A DNA stretch of 64,000 bases from Luteimonas viscosa (GTDB taxonomy: Bacteria; Pseudomonadota; Gammaproteobacteria; Xanthomonadales; Xanthomonadaceae). Numbering within the stretch: the first letter of the stretch is position 1; each line of letters opens with the position of its first letter. The position numbers were made by a program, and so were the translations under genes. Positions 18,839 to 31,065 of this stretch are shown piece after piece. The DNA lies in the NCBI RefSeq assembly GCF_008244685.1, contig NZ_VTFT01000001.1, positions 661,248-725,247 of the forward strand. The letters are read 5' to 3'. The notes below the pieces were generated by a model. That model was not told where the DNA came from. It did no database searches and was given only the letters and a program-made list of their open reading frames with translations.

Positions 18839-19873
18839 ATGGGCCGAATGATGAAGGCGCTGGTCAAGCGCGAAGCCGCGAAAGGCATCTGGATGGAGCA
18901 GGTGCCGGTGCCCGAGCCGGGTCCGAACGAGGTGCTGATCAAGCTCGAGAAGACCGCGATCTGCGGCACCGACCTGCACATCTACCTGTGGGACGAGTGG
19001 AGCCAGCGCACCATCAGGCCGGGACTGGTCATCGGACACGAGTTCGTCGGCCGCGTCGCCGAGCTCGGCCCCGGTGTCGGCGGCTACGTCGTCGGCCAGC
19101 GCGTCTCGGCCGAGGGACATATCGTCTGCGGGCACTGCCGCAACTGCCGCGCCGGCAAGCAGCACCTGTGTCCGAACACCGTGGGCATCGGCGTGAACCG
19201 GGATGGCGCCTTCGCCGAATACATCGTGATGCCGGCCAGCAACCTTTGGCCGATCCCGGACCAGATCCCGAGCGAGCTGGCCGCGTTCTTCGATCCCTAC
19301 GGCAATGCCGCGCACTGCGCGCTGGAGTTCGACGTGGTCGGGGAGGACGTGCTGATCACCGGCGCCGGTCCGATCGGGGTGATGGCAGCCGGCATCTGCA
19401 AGCACATCGGTGCGCGCAACGTGGTGGTCACCGACGTCAACGACTACCGGCTCAAGCTCGCCGCCGACATGGGCGCCACCCGAGTGGTCAACGTCGCCAA
19501 CGCGTCGCTGAAGGAAGTCATGGCCGACCTGCACCTGGAAGGCTTCGACGTGGGCCTGGAGATGAGCGGCAACCCGCGTGCCTTCAATGACATGCTCGAC
19601 GCGATGTATCACGGCGGCAAGGTCGCCCTGCTCGGCATCCTGCCCAAGGGCGCCGGCGTGGACTGGGACCGCATCATCTTCAAGGGCCTCACCGTGCAGG
19701 GCATCTACGGCCGCCGCATGTACGAGACCTGGTACAAGATGACCCAGCTGGTGCTGTCGGGATTCCCGCTGGGCAAGGTCCTGAGCCACCAGTTGCCTGC
19801 CGACGAATTCCAGAAGGGGTTCGACCTGATGGAATCGGGCAAGTCGGGCAAGGTGGTGCTGTCCTGGAATTGA
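18839..19873 (+). CDS. tdh: L-threonine 3-dehydrogenase
   Basis: A 344-residue zinc-dependent medium-chain dehydrogenase that oxidises L-threonine to 2-amino-3-ketobutyrate with NAD+. The catalytic zinc Cys is in ICGTDLHIY, with GHEFVG following. The structural zinc loop [15 protein letters not shown] is intact, and the NAD-binding [12 protein letters not shown] is present. The ATG at 18839 has GAGG upstream; the internal ATG at 18851 (MKALVKRE) aligns with the E. coli start and cannot be excluded. It precedes kbl by 95 bases, so the pair forms the threonine-to-glycine pathway, in tdh-kbl order rather than the E. coli kbl-tdh order. Confidence 0.96.
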   Translation: MGRMMKALVKREAAKGIWMEQVPVPEPGPNEVLIKLEKTAICGTDLHIYLWDEWSQRTIRPGLVIGHEFVGRVAELGPGVGGYVVGQRVSAEGHIVCGHCRNCRAGKQHLCPNTVGIGVNRDGAFAEYIVMPASNLWPIPDQIPSELAAFFDPYGNAAHCALEFDVVGEDVLITGAGPIGVMAAGICKHIGARNVVVTDVNDYRLKLAADMGATRVVNVANASLKEVMADLHLEGFDVGLEMSGNPRAFNDMLDAMYHGGKVALLGILPKGAGVDWDRIIFKGLTVQGIYGRRMYETWYKMTQLVLSGFPLGKVLSHQLPADEFQKGFDLMESGKSGKVVLSWN

Positions 19874-19885
19874 GGGAGCGTCATT

Positions 19886-19961
19886 GGTGATTCGTGGCTG
19901 GTGGTTCGACGGACATCGACGCGTATCCCGCTTCTTCCGGATCACGAATCACGAATCGCGG
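19886..19961. repeat. Intergenic inverted repeat between tdh and kbl
   Basis: GGTGATTCGTGG on the left is complementary to CACGAATCAC units on the right, where the unit appears twice in tandem (ATCACGAATCACGAATCGCGG). The transcript could form a hairpin between the two cistrons. GATTCGTGATTCGTG tandem units of this type are a common intergenic repeat in Xanthomonadaceae, from memory. Confidence 0.68.
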
Positions 19962-19968
19962 AATCCAC

Positions 19969-21162
19969 ATGTCATTGACCGAACGCTACGCCGCCACGCT
20001 TGACGAGATCCGCGCCGCCGGGCTGTTCAAGTCCGAGCGCGTCATCACCTCTCCGCAGTCGGCGGAGATCACGCTGGCCGACGGCCGCAGGGTCCTGAAC
20101 TTCTGCGCCAACAACTATCTCGGCCTGGCCGACCATCCGGACATCGTCGCCGCGGCGAAGCAGGCGCTGGATACGCACGGTTTCGGCATGGCGTCGGTGC
20201 GCTTCATCTGCGGCACCCAGGACCTGCACAAGCAGCTCGAGCGCACCATCTCGTCGTTCTTCGGCAAGCAGGACACGATCCTGTACGCCGCCTGCTTCGA
20301 TGCCAACGGCGGCCTGTTCGAACCGCTGCTGGACGAGAACGACGCGATCATTTCGGATGCGTTGAACCACGCCTCGATCATCGACGGCGTCCGCCTGTGC
20401 AAGGCGAAGCGCTTCCGCTACGGCAACTGCGACATGGCCGACCTGGAGAAGCAGCTGCAGGCCGCGGACGCGGCGGGTTGCCGCACGAAGCTGATCACCA
20501 CTGACGGCGTGTTCTCGATGGACGGCTTCATCGCGCCACTGGACGAGATCACGTCGCTCGCATCGAAGTACGGCGCGCTGGTGCACATCGACGAATGCCA
20601 CGCCACCGGCTTTCTCGGCGCCACCGGGCGCGGTTCGGCCGAGGTCAGGGGCGTGCTCGATCGCATCGACATCATCACCGGCACCTTGGGCAAGGCGATG
20701 GGCGGCGCCCTGGGCGGCTTCACCACCGCCAGCGCGGAAGTGATCGAACTGCTGCGCCAGCGCTCGCGTCCGTACCTGTTCTCGAACTCGCTGCCGCCGC
20801 ACGTCGTGGCGGCCGGCACGACTGCGTTCGAGATGCTCGATGCGGCGGGCGACCTGCGCGAGCGACTCGCCGCCAACACCGCATACTTCCGCGGGAAGAT
20901 GACCGAAGCCGGCTTCGACATCAGGCCCGGCATGCATCCGATCTGCCCGGTGATGCTGTACGACGCGCCGCTGGCGCAGCGTTTCGCGCAGCGGCTGCTG
21001 GAAGAAGGCATCTACGCCATCGGCTTCTTCTTTCCAGTGGTGCCGAAGGACCAGGCGCGCATCCGCACGCAGATGTCCGCCGCCCACACACGCGCGCATC
21101 TCGACCACGCGATAGACGCGTTCACGCGCATCGGGCGCGAGCTGGGCGTGCTGGAGGGCTGA
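19969..21162 (+). CDS. kbl: Glycine C-acetyltransferase (2-amino-3-ketobutyrate CoA ligase)
   Basis: A 397-residue PLP enzyme of the alpha-oxoamine synthase family, which splits 2-amino-3-ketobutyrate with CoA into glycine and acetyl-CoA. Motifs are [15 protein letters not shown], the cofactor Asp region [12 protein letters not shown] and the PLP lysine in [15 protein letters not shown]. Its length is within one residue of the E. coli enzyme. I chose the ATG at 19969 ([15 protein letters not shown]); 25 upstream in-frame residues come from the intergenic repeat. It works with Tdh in the same operon. Confidence 0.96.
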   Translation: MSLTERYAATLDEIRAAGLFKSERVITSPQSAEITLADGRRVLNFCANNYLGLADHPDIVAAAKQALDTHGFGMASVRFICGTQDLHKQLERTISSFFGKQDTILYAACFDANGGLFEPLLDENDAIISDALNHASIIDGVRLCKAKRFRYGNCDMADLEKQLQAADAAGCRTKLITTDGVFSMDGFIAPLDEITSLASKYGALVHIDECHATGFLGATGRGSAEVRGVLDRIDIITGTLGKAMGGALGGFTTASAEVIELLRQRSRPYLFSNSLPPHVVAAGTTAFEMLDAAGDLRERLAANTAYFRGKMTEAGFDIRPGMHPICPVMLYDAPLAQRFAQRLLEEGIYAIGFFFPVVPKDQARIRTQMSAAHTRAHLDHAIDAFTRIGRELGVLEG

Positions 21163-21195
21163 GCCGGACGCTGGGACGCGAGGGCTCGTCGTCGG

Positions 21196-21687
21196 CTACT
21201 GCTCCGGCGTCTCGACCGGCGCAGGCGACGCGGCGGCCGGGGCGGCATTGGGATCGACGCGGCGACCGGCGCTGTAGCCATTGGCCTGCAGCCAGGCGTC
21301 GAAATCGTCGGCCGTCATGCGCTTGCCGTTCTGGGTCATGTTGAACCGGTACGGCGTGTTGTCGTGTTCGGTCTTCTTGACGTAGCCGGCTGCGCCGGGC
21401 GCGATCATGGCGCCAGCGGCGGGCACCGCGGCGGCGACGTTCTGGCAGCCTTCCAGACGCAGGCGCCACAGCACGTTGTCGACCGACTGCGATTCGTCGA
21501 GATCCGGCGCCAGTACGCCCCGCTGCGATCCGAGCTGGGGATTCACGGTCGCGAATCCCGCTGCCACGGGCAACAACACCGTCGGCCGCACCGCAAGCGG
21601 TTGTGACAGGGCGGCGCCCTGGCACTGGGTGGAGGCATGTGCGGTCAGGGCACCCATCGACAACAACACAACCGCCAGTCCACGCAT
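21196..21687 (-). CDS. Conserved exported protein of unknown function
   Basis: A 163-residue protein starting MRGLAVVLLSMGALTAHAST, a signal peptide with an ALTAHA cleavage region. The mature part has two Cys (TQCQGA and LEGCQNV) that may form a disulfide. It ends with a conserved-looking block KKTEHDNTPYRFNMTQNGKRM then FDAWLQANGYSAGRRVD, and a Pro/Ala-rich tail. I do not recognise a named domain. It lies downstream of two OmpA-type genes on the same strand but is separated from them by a hairpin. Probably periplasmic. Confidence 0.66.
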   Translation of the reverse strand: MRGLAVVLLSMGALTAHASTQCQGAALSQPLAVRPTVLLPVAAGFATVNPQLGSQRGVLAPDLDESQSVDNVLWRLRLEGCQNVAAAVPAAGAMIAPGAAGYVKKTEHDNTPYRFNMTQNGKRMTADDFDAWLQANGYSAGRRVDPNAAPAAASPAPVETPEQ

Positions 21688-21807
21688 GCCCCGAACTCCC
21701 ACGACTAGATTGCGGCGGAGTGTAGCAGCGCGATCGATGCAGGCAAGCCTCGGCGCATCGCGCGCTCCCCTGCGACCGCAAGCCACCAGCAGGGCATTGC
21801 CCAGAAG

Positions 21808-21838
21808 CAGGAAGCCCGGCACGAGGCCGGGCTTCCTG
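21808..21838 (-). terminator. Hairpin downstream of the first OmpA-type gene
   Basis: A 13-bp stem, CAGGAAGCCCGGC/GCCGGGCTTCCTG, with a five-base loop lies just 3' of the porin gene on its strand. The following tract is only weakly T-rich (GCTTCTGG), so termination is likely but not textbook. Confidence 0.65.
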
Positions 21839-21860
21839 TTCAGCGGCTTCAACGCCAGGA

Positions 21861-22907
21861 TCAGTTCTGGACGTTGAGCTCGGTGCGGCGGTTGACCTCG
21901 CTCTTGCAGCCCGGCAGCGTCTGCGCCGTCGGCTCCAGCGGACGGCTCTCGCCGTAACCCACCGGACCCATCAGGCGACCGGCGTCGATGCCGTTGCTGG
22001 TCAGGTAGTCGTACACCGCCGAAGCACGACGCTCCGACAGGCTCTGGTTGTAGGCGTCCGTACCGCACAGGTCGGTATGGCCCGCCACCTCGACCCGCAG
22101 GTCCGGATAGCGCTTCAGGATCTCCACAGCCTCGTTCAGGATCGACACCGCGTCAGGACGCAGGGTCGAACGGTCGAAGTCGAAGTTCACCCCGTTCAGG
22201 TCGATCGTGATCGGGGCCGGCGGCGGCGGCGGGGCCGGTTCGGCCGGCGGCGGCGGCGGCGGCGGAGCCACCGGCGCGGTCGGCTCCGGACCCAGCGGGA
22301 TCACCACGCCCACCGACGCGATCACGTCGCTGAAGTAGCTCTCTTCCTGCTGGTGCGGATAGCCCGACGAATCCACGCCGCTCTCGGCCGCGTAGCTCTG
22401 ATCGTCGAAATCGAAGCGCGTGGCCAGTTCGGCACGGACCGCGACGCGGCGGCTGAAGTCACTCTGCACGCCCACGCCCAGCTTCGCAGCCAGGTTGCCG
22501 TCTTCACGCTGGGCCGGCGAATCCGGGTCCGGGAATGCGTCGTACTCTTCCTCCGAGCGCTGGTAGCCCAGGCCGAACAGCACGTACGGCGCCCAGTTGC
22601 GCTCCTCGGACATGAAGTGGCGACGCAGGTCCAGCGAAATGCCGTACTGGCTCCACAGCAGGTCGCTGTTGTGCTCGAAACTCGGGTTCTGGTAGTTCAG
22701 CGCGCCCTCGACCGACCAGGTCGGGCTGATGAACTTGCCCAGGCCCAGACCCAGGGCGTAGGCATCCTCCGTACGGCGGTCTTCGTCCTGCAGGTTGTAG
22801 CCCACCGAACCGGTGACATACCAGCGATCGTCGAATTCCTGCGCAGACGCGGCCTGCGCCACGGCCATACCCGCCAGCAAGGCGGCGCTCAACAAGCGGA
22901 TTTTCAT
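21861..22907 (-). CDS. OmpA-family outer-membrane protein, copy A
   Basis: A 348-residue protein. A signal peptide (MKIRLLSAALLAGMAVAQAASA) leads into an eight-stranded-type OmpA barrel (WYVTGSVGYNLQDE to about residue 190). A poly-proline linker follows (about residues 205-235), then an OmpA-like peptidoglycan-binding domain with FDFDRSTLRPDAVSIL, VEVAGHTDLCGTDAYN and LSERRASAVYDYL. It anchors the outer membrane to peptidoglycan. An AAGGAG lies eight bases before the ATG. A second copy lies directly upstream on the same strand, and their last 553 bases differ at only two positions. Barrel loops differ between copies (EHNSDLLWS here versus THNSDLNWS). Confidence 0.93.
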   Translation of the reverse strand: MKIRLLSAALLAGMAVAQAASAQEFDDRWYVTGSVGYNLQDEDRRTEDAYALGLGLGKFISPTWSVEGALNYQNPSFEHNSDLLWSQYGISLDLRRHFMSEERNWAPYVLFGLGYQRSEEEYDAFPDPDSPAQREDGNLAAKLGVGVQSDFSRRVAVRAELATRFDFDDQSYAAESGVDSSGYPHQQEESYFSDVIASVGVVIPLGPEPTAPVAPPPPPPPAEPAPPPPPAPITIDLNGVNFDFDRSTLRPDAVSILNEAVEILKRYPDLRVEVAGHTDLCGTDAYNQSLSERRASAVYDYLTSNGIDAGRLMGPVGYGESRPLEPTAQTLPGCKSEVNRRTELNVQN

Positions 22908-23681
22908 TTGGAAGACTCCTTGAGATGTCCGGAAGATGAAACACACGACTGGGGCCGCAAAACTGAATCCTGTCTGCGCCCGGGCTTATAGAAAGCAGGC
23001 CAAGCCATTGTTCCAATGGATGGTGCCGCTGAATGATACCACATCAGAAACGGTTTCTTAACAACTACGCAGCGATGGAGAGACCGGCGACCAGGCCATC
23101 GGATGGCCTGGCCGCCATGTCGTCGGCCTCAGTTCTGGACGTTGAGCTCGGTGCGGCGGTTGACCTCGCTCTTGCAGCCCGGCAGCGTCTGCGCCGTCGG
23201 CTCCAGCGGACGGCTCTCGCCGTAACCCACCGGACCCATCAGGCGACCGGCGTCGATCCCGTTGCTGGTCAGGTAGTCGTACACCGCCGAAGCACGACGC
23301 TCCGACAGGCTCTGGTTGTAGGCGTCCGTACCGCACAGGTCGGTATGGCCCGCCACCTCGACCCGCAGGTCCGGATAGCGCTTCAGGATCTCCACCGCCT
23401 CGTTCAGGATCGACACCGCGTCAGGACGCAGGGTCGAACGGTCGAAGTCGAAGTTCACCCCGTTCAGGTCGATCGTGATCGGGGCCGGCGGCGGCGGCGG
23501 GGCCGGTTCGGCCGGCGGCGGCGGCGGCGGCGGAGCCACCGGCGCGGTCGGCTCCGGACCCAGCGGGATCACCACGCCCACCGACGCGATCACGTCGCTG
23601 AAGTAGCTCTCTTCCTGCTGGTGCGGATAGCCCGACGAATCCACGCCGCTCTCGGCCGCGTAGCTCTGATCGTCGAAATCG
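21861..23681. repeat. Direct repeat: near-identical 553-bp 3' halves of the two OmpA genes
   Basis: Bases 21861-22413 and 23129-23681 align without gaps at an offset of 1268. I count two mismatches: 21990 g versus c, and an a-to-c change in CTCCACAGCC/CTCCACCGCC. Identity drops abruptly beyond 22413/23681, within the barrel-coding part. This fits recent gene conversion of the 3' halves rather than simple duplication. Confidence 0.9.
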
Positions 23682-24178
23682 GCCCGATAGGCCACTTCGG
23701 CACGGACCGCGACGCGACTGGAGAAGTCTCCCTGCAGGCCCACACCCACCTTGGCGGCCAGATTGCCGTCCTCACGCTGGGCCGGCGAATCCGGGTCCGG
23801 GAATGCGTCGTACTCTTCCTCCGAGCGCTGGTAGCCCAGGCCGAACAGCACGTACGGTGCCCAGTTGCGCTCCTCGGAAATGAAGTGACGACGCATGTCC
23901 AAGGAGATGCCGTACTGGCTCCAATTCAAATCGCTGTTGTGAGTGAAGCTCGGATTCTGGTAGTTCAGCGCGCCTTCCACCGACCAGGTAGGGCTGATGA
24001 ACTTGCCCAGGCCCAAGCCCAGCGCAAAATCGTCATCCGTGCGGCGATCTTCGTCCTGCAGGTTGTAGCCCACCGAACCGGTGACATACCAGCGATCGTC
24101 GAATTCCTGCGCAGACGCGGCTTGCGCCACACCAAGGCCACCTAGCAGCGCGAGGCTGAGGAGTTTCATCTTCATCAT
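23129..24178 (-). CDS. OmpA-family outer-membrane protein, copy B
   Basis: A 349-residue paralogue of the neighbouring porin with the same architecture: signal peptide, barrel, poly-proline linker and C-terminal OmpA domain. The C-terminal domain and linker are identical in sequence to copy A, while the barrel differs mainly in strand ends and loops (RRTDDDFALG, GDFSSRVAVRAEVAYRAD). The ATG at 24178 follows AAGGAA; an ATG three bases later is an alternative. The 221 bases between the copies include an inverted repeat (CCAGGCCAT/ATGGCCTGG at 23091-23111) that may end its transcript. Separate promoters for each copy are likely. Confidence 0.93.
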   Translation of the reverse strand: MMKMKLLSLALLGGLGVAQAASAQEFDDRWYVTGSVGYNLQDEDRRTDDDFALGLGLGKFISPTWSVEGALNYQNPSFTHNSDLNWSQYGISLDMRRHFISEERNWAPYVLFGLGYQRSEEEYDAFPDPDSPAQREDGNLAAKVGVGLQGDFSSRVAVRAEVAYRADFDDQSYAAESGVDSSGYPHQQEESYFSDVIASVGVVIPLGPEPTAPVAPPPPPPPAEPAPPPPPAPITIDLNGVNFDFDRSTLRPDAVSILNEAVEILKRYPDLRVEVAGHTDLCGTDAYNQSLSERRASAVYDYLTSNGIDAGRLMGPVGYGESRPLEPTAQTLPGCKSEVNRRTELNVQN

Positions 24179-24591
24179 TCCAGTTCCTTTGAAGGGCTTG
24201 CCAATTCGTCTTTATTTATTTACCCGGCCGCGCCTGCACGACCCCGGTGCGTCTGTCTTGAGCACTTCCGTCCGGCGCATGCACGCTGAACGGACGCCGG
24301 CAGGTTAGATTCAGAGCCGTGAAGGGCGCGTTAACAACGAAATAACGTCTTGCCCGACGTCATCGAACAGGCGCCGCGCCCATGTTCCCCGGACTGGCGG
24401 GGCGGGGCCGCACGTGCCGGCTTCCCGGAGATCGCCGCCATGCCTGCCTGTCTCGCCAACTGAGACGGGTCGCCGCGAGACTGGCGTTTTCGGCATTTGC
24501 CCCCACATCGGCGGCTCGCTAGGCTGATCGATTCCCGTTTCCCTGTCCGCCCGGCTGCCCTCCCCCAAGCCCCCTACCGGAATCCTGTCCG
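24179..24591. other. Intergenic region between OmpA copy B and uvrA
   Basis: 413 bases holding the divergent promoters. The side near the porin gene is AT-rich (TTTATTTATTTA at about 24211-24222), consistent with a long 5' leader. No convincing LexA-type operator is seen upstream of uvrA. No gene is supported. Confidence 0.5.
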
Positions 24592-27456
<2,865 letters not shown>

Positions 27457-27523
27457 GCCGTCGGCGCCGCCAGGCGCCGGCCACTTTTCCGCAACCGCAT
27501 CCGCACGACCGGGTCCGACCACG

Positions 27524-27970
27524 ATGAGCCTCGACAACCGCACCGCCCTGTTCCGCATGCCGCTCGAGCTGCGCTGGCGCGACCTCGACGCGTTCAACCA
27601 CGTCAACAACTCGAATTTCATGACCTACCTCGAGGAGGCGCGGATCCGCTGGTTCGACTCGCTCGACGAGCCCTGGCTGACCGAGTCGACCGCGCCGTTG
27701 CTGGCGGCGGTGCAGATGAACTACCGCGTTCCCATTCCCTACCCGTCACGGGTGATCGTGGAGCTGTTCGCGGACCGCGTCGGCAACACCAGCGTCACCA
27801 TCGGCCACCGCATCGCCAGCGAGGACGGGACCGTGCTGCACGCGGATGGCAATGTGGTGATCGTGTGGGTCGATCGTGCCAGCGGCCGGCCGACGCCGCT
27901 GCCGGCGTTCGTGCGTTCGGTCGCCGGGGGAGGCGCGGCTTCCGCCGCCTCGTCGTTCAGCGCGCCCTGA
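27524..27970 (+). CDS. Acyl-CoA thioesterase (4-hydroxybenzoyl-CoA thioesterase family)
   Basis: A 148-residue hot-dog-fold thioesterase. The catalytic Asp is in LRWRDLDAFNHVNNSNFMTYLEEAR, the form seen in YbgC/FadM-type enzymes. It likely hydrolyses medium- or long-chain acyl-CoAs in the cytoplasm; the exact substrate is unknown. Its last 14 bases overlap the 3' end of the convergent sigma-54 activator gene, an unusually tight convergent arrangement without space for a terminator. Confidence 0.88.
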   Translation: MSLDNRTALFRMPLELRWRDLDAFNHVNNSNFMTYLEEARIRWFDSLDEPWLTESTAPLLAAVQMNYRVPIPYPSRVIVELFADRVGNTSVTIGHRIASEDGTVLHADGNVVIVWVDRASGRPTPLPAFVRSVAGGGAASAASSFSAP

Positions 27971-29378
27971 CCAGCGCCAGGCGGCGGTCGAACGCGTCGC
28001 CGCCGGCGTGGTGCAGGTCATGGCGGTGCAGCAGGCGGTACAGGGTCACCCTCGAGATCCCGAGTTCCTCCGCGGCCATCGCCAGCCGGTAGCCGCTGCG
28101 CGCCAGCGCGCGTTCGATCGCCGCACGCTCGCCCTCGCGCCGCGCGAGGTCGAGGGTCCGGGACGCGTCGCCGTCGCCGGACGGATCCTCGAGCCCCAGG
28201 TCACGGGCGGAAATGTAGCAACCGTCGGCCATCACCATCGCCTCGCGTATCCGGTTGATCAGTTCGCGCACGTTGCCCGGCCACGGGTGACGCTGCAGAG
28301 CGCGCAACGCCCCGGGGGTGAAGCCCTTGAAGCGGAAACGTCCTTCGCGCGCATGCAGCCGAAGGGCATGTCGGGCGATGAGTTCGATGTCGCCCATGCG
28401 CTCGCGCAGGGGCGGCATCTGCAGTTCGATCACCCGCAGGCGGTGGTAGAGGTCGACCCGGAAGCGCCCCTCCTCGACCGCCTGCGCCAGGTCCACGTGC
28501 GTCGCCGACACGATCCGGGCGTCCACCTCGATCGCGCAAGTGCCGCCCAGCCGTTCGATCGTGCCCTGCTCGAGGAAGCGCAGCAGCGAGGCCTGCGACT
28601 CCGTCGGCAGGTCGGCCACCTCGTCCAGGAACAACGTGCCGCGGTGGGCCATCTCGATCCGGCCCAGCTTGCGCTGTGTCGCGCCGGTGAAGGCGCCGCG
28701 CTCGTAGCCGAACAGTTCCGACTGGATCAGGCTGTGCGGGATGGCGCCGCAGTTGATGCCGACGAACGGCATCTTGCTGCGCGTCGACTGGCGGTGGATC
28801 GCGGTCGCGGCCAGCTCCTTGCCGGTGCCGGTCTCGCCCGACAGGAACACGGGTGCCTCGCTCGCAGCTGCCCGCAGCAGCCGGACCGCCAACCGTCGCA
28901 CCGCCGTGCTTTCGCCGACCATGCCCTCGATCGCAGGTGCGGCCATGCCTTCCGCGCAGTCCTCGTCCAGCGCCGCCATGCCCTGGGCATGCCCTAGCAC
29001 GGTCGCCAGCAGTTCCCGTTCGCAGGGCCAGGTCACGTAGTCGTGGCAGCATTCGCGCACCAGGTTGCGCAAGGGCTGTAGCGCGAGTTGCCCGGCTTCC
29101 AGGATGGCCACCCAGGCCACCTGCCTGGCCGCCAGCGCCTCGGCGAGCGCCGGGCGCCGCCGCAACGACTGCAATCCACCCTCGTCCAGGCCTCGCAGAT
29201 CCAGAAGGGCCACGCAGGGCGCACGACGACCCGCCACGTGACGCAGCACGGATTCGTCGTCCGGAGTCGAACGCAGGCGCCAGCCGGCCGCGAGGGCCGC
29301 TTCCTCCAGTCCCGCGTCCTCGACACCGACCGGTCCGTGGAAGCGCAAGGTTTCGCGCAGTTCCGGGCACGCGGGCAT
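27957..29378 (-). CDS. Sigma-54-dependent activator with VpsR-like N-terminal domain
   Basis: A 473-residue enhancer-binding protein. The N-terminal region (about residues 1-130) looks like a degenerate receiver domain of the VpsR/FleQ kind (LLDLRG). The AAA+ core has Walker A GETGTGKE (181-188), GAFTGA (228-233), which contacts sigma-54, and Walker B TLFLDEVADLP (about 248-258). A Fis-type helix-turn-helix closes the protein (YRLAMAAEELGISRVTLYRLL). The start at 29378 has AGGGAG. It follows the fapF-like gene by 186 bases on the same strand and very probably activates the sigma-54 promoter at 33725-33740. An inverted repeat CGTTGT-N6-ACAACG at 29421-29438 may be its own operator. Confidence 0.9.
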   Translation of the reverse strand: MPACPELRETLRFHGPVGVEDAGLEEAALAAGWRLRSTPDDESVLRHVAGRRAPCVALLDLRGLDEGGLQSLRRRPALAEALAARQVAWVAILEAGQLALQPLRNLVRECCHDYVTWPCERELLATVLGHAQGMAALDEDCAEGMAAPAIEGMVGESTAVRRLAVRLLRAAASEAPVFLSGETGTGKELAATAIHRQSTRSKMPFVGINCGAIPHSLIQSELFGYERGAFTGATQRKLGRIEMAHRGTLFLDEVADLPTESQASLLRFLEQGTIERLGGTCAIEVDARIVSATHVDLAQAVEEGRFRVDLYHRLRVIELQMPPLRERMGDIELIARHALRLHAREGRFRFKGFTPGALRALQRHPWPGNVRELINRIREAMVMADGCYISARDLGLEDPSGDGDASRTLDLARREGERAAIERALARSGYRLAMAAEELGISRVTLYRLLHRHDLHHAGGDAFDRRLALVRAR

Positions 29379-29564
29379 ACGAGATCTCCCTGCACCCGCC
29401 CCCTCGGGCTGCCTTCCATTCGTTGTCTCCAAACAACGCGGGGCGGGGCCGGCATCGGCCACCGCGAGGCGGCCCGACGCGCAGACGGGACGATCGTGGC
29501 GGGGATCGGGGCGCCGGACGCCTGCAGGACACCACGCCATCGTTCGGTCCGGAGCGGAGACGGC

Positions 29565-31034
29565 CTAGAACGTGACCGGCAGGCGCACGGCGAGGGAGAG
29601 GTCCGGGGTATCGCGGGTGACGCCCACCCCCAGCGCGACATTCAGGTTCGCGCGATCGGACAGGCGATACGACGCCCCCATCATCAGCGTCCCGAGCATG
29701 AGCCGGACCGCACCGGGCGCATCCTCGCCGTTCTGGCGGGTGCGGTCGACGAAACTGTGGTCGTAGCCGAAGCTCACCGCCGCGCGCTCGTTGAGCGCCA
29801 GTCCCATGCCGACGTTGAAGCCGATGATGTCGCCGGCGGCGACATCGCCGATCAGTTCGGTGGTGGTCTGCGGATACCCCTCGGGCGCTCCGCTGAGCAC
29901 GGTGCGCGAGACGTCCTCGCGTTCGAAGTTGTGCAGGTAGCTCAGGCTGCCGAAGAACACGACCGGGTCCGAGGCGTACAGCCACGTGATGCCCGGCTGC
30001 AACGCGGAGAAGCCGCTGCCCGTCGGCGCCTCCAGCGGCAGCCCGGTGCCGGTCGCATTGGCCACGCAGCGGGTCACGCAGTCGGTCACCACCTCGAACA
30101 CGTCGCGACCGGTGCGCGACTTGTAGCGCAGCCACAACACGTAGAAGGGTCTGTCAACGCCGCCGTGGTTGAGCTGGTAGCGCGCGGTGAGTTCGGCATC
30201 GCCCATTCCGCTGCCGTCGGTGTTGAACACCGTGTCCTGGGCCGCGCCGGTGAAGATCTCGCGGCTGACGGTGTCGCTGGTGATGTAGCTGTAGGGCAGC
30301 TTGAGTTCGAGTTCCAGTCGCCGGGTCAGTCCATAGCGTGCGGCCAGCGAGGCTGTGAGGCTCGAGACCTTGACCTGGCGCACGTCGATCAGGCCGATCA
30401 GGATCGCGGGAATCACCGTGTAGCCGACCAGCGCGACCCGGTCGTTGGACGAGTAGCCCATCTGCAGCGCCGGTTCCAGCGTCAGGCGACCCCTGGGCGT
30501 GAGCACACCCGGCTGGTCGAAGATCTGCGCGACCTCGGGCGGTCGCTCCGCCGAGTCGGGCGGCCGCCCCACGGGACCCTGGATGGCGGACGGATTCGGC
30601 TCCGGAGCGGACTGGCCCGTGGCCCCGGGAGTCGCCGTGGCCTGCACCACGCCGGTCGCGGGCGAGGCGAACGTGGCGGCGGTGTCCGCGATCGCGAGCG
30701 GCAACGCCGGTGCCGGCGAATCGGAGCCGCGCGCACGCAGGTCGTCCAGGACCGACCCGCGCAAGTCGTGCCTGAGTCCGTCGAGTTCGCGCTGCTGACG
30801 CTGCGCGAGCGCCTGCAGTGCGTCGATCTGCCGGTCCTGCTCGGACAGCCGCGCTTCCAGCGACCGTAGCCGATGCCCCTCGTCGCCCACCTGCGCCGGT
30901 TCCGCGTCCTGCGCCCATGCGCCCTGCGTCAGCAGCGCGAAACAGCCAGCGGCCGCGAAGGCCAATGGCGGCAGTGCCCGAGTCGCATGCCGGGCACGAA
31001 GGGAAGACACCGCGCCCCGTTCCTCCTGATTCAT
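29565..31034 (-). CDS. FapF-like outer-membrane secretion barrel
   Basis: A 489-residue exported protein. After a signal peptide (cleavage near TQGAWAQ) comes a heptad-rich coiled coil (about residues 50-95; LRSLEARLSEQDRQIDALQAL), a Pro/Ala-rich linker, a short PEVAQIFDQPGVLTPRGRL segment and a C-terminal beta-barrel of about 300 residues ending LAVRLPVTF. Coiled coil, plug-like linker and barrel is the layout of FapF, the pore that exports Fap amyloid subunits, though FapF is usually nearer 430 residues. GGAGG precedes the start. It is the last structural gene after the FapD-like and FapE-like genes, in the Pseudomonas order D-E-F. An unrelated alkane- or phenol-type transporter is the alternative. 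Confidence 0.72.
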   Translation of the reverse strand: MNQEERGAVSSLRARHATRALPPLAFAAAGCFALLTQGAWAQDAEPAQVGDEGHRLRSLEARLSEQDRQIDALQALAQRQQRELDGLRHDLRGSVLDDLRARGSDSPAPALPLAIADTAATFASPATGVVQATATPGATGQSAPEPNPSAIQGPVGRPPDSAERPPEVAQIFDQPGVLTPRGRLTLEPALQMGYSSNDRVALVGYTVIPAILIGLIDVRQVKVSSLTASLAARYGLTRRLELELKLPYSYITSDTVSREIFTGAAQDTVFNTDGSGMGDAELTARYQLNHGGVDRPFYVLWLRYKSRTGRDVFEVVTDCVTRCVANATGTGLPLEAPTGSGFSALQPGITWLYASDPVVFFGSLSYLHNFEREDVSRTVLSGAPEGYPQTTTELIGDVAAGDIIGFNVGMGLALNERAAVSFGYDHSFVDRTRQNGEDAPGAVRLMLGTLMMGASYRLSDRANLNVALGVGVTRDTPDLSLAVRLPVTF

Positions 31035-31065
31035 GCCACCTCCCTGTCTGCCCATGAAGCCGGTC

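Noticed and set aside
24179-24591. LexA-type SOS operator upstream of uvrA
   Set aside because: Searched by eye for TTAGTA/CTGT-like palindromes; TTAGAT occurs once without a matching half.
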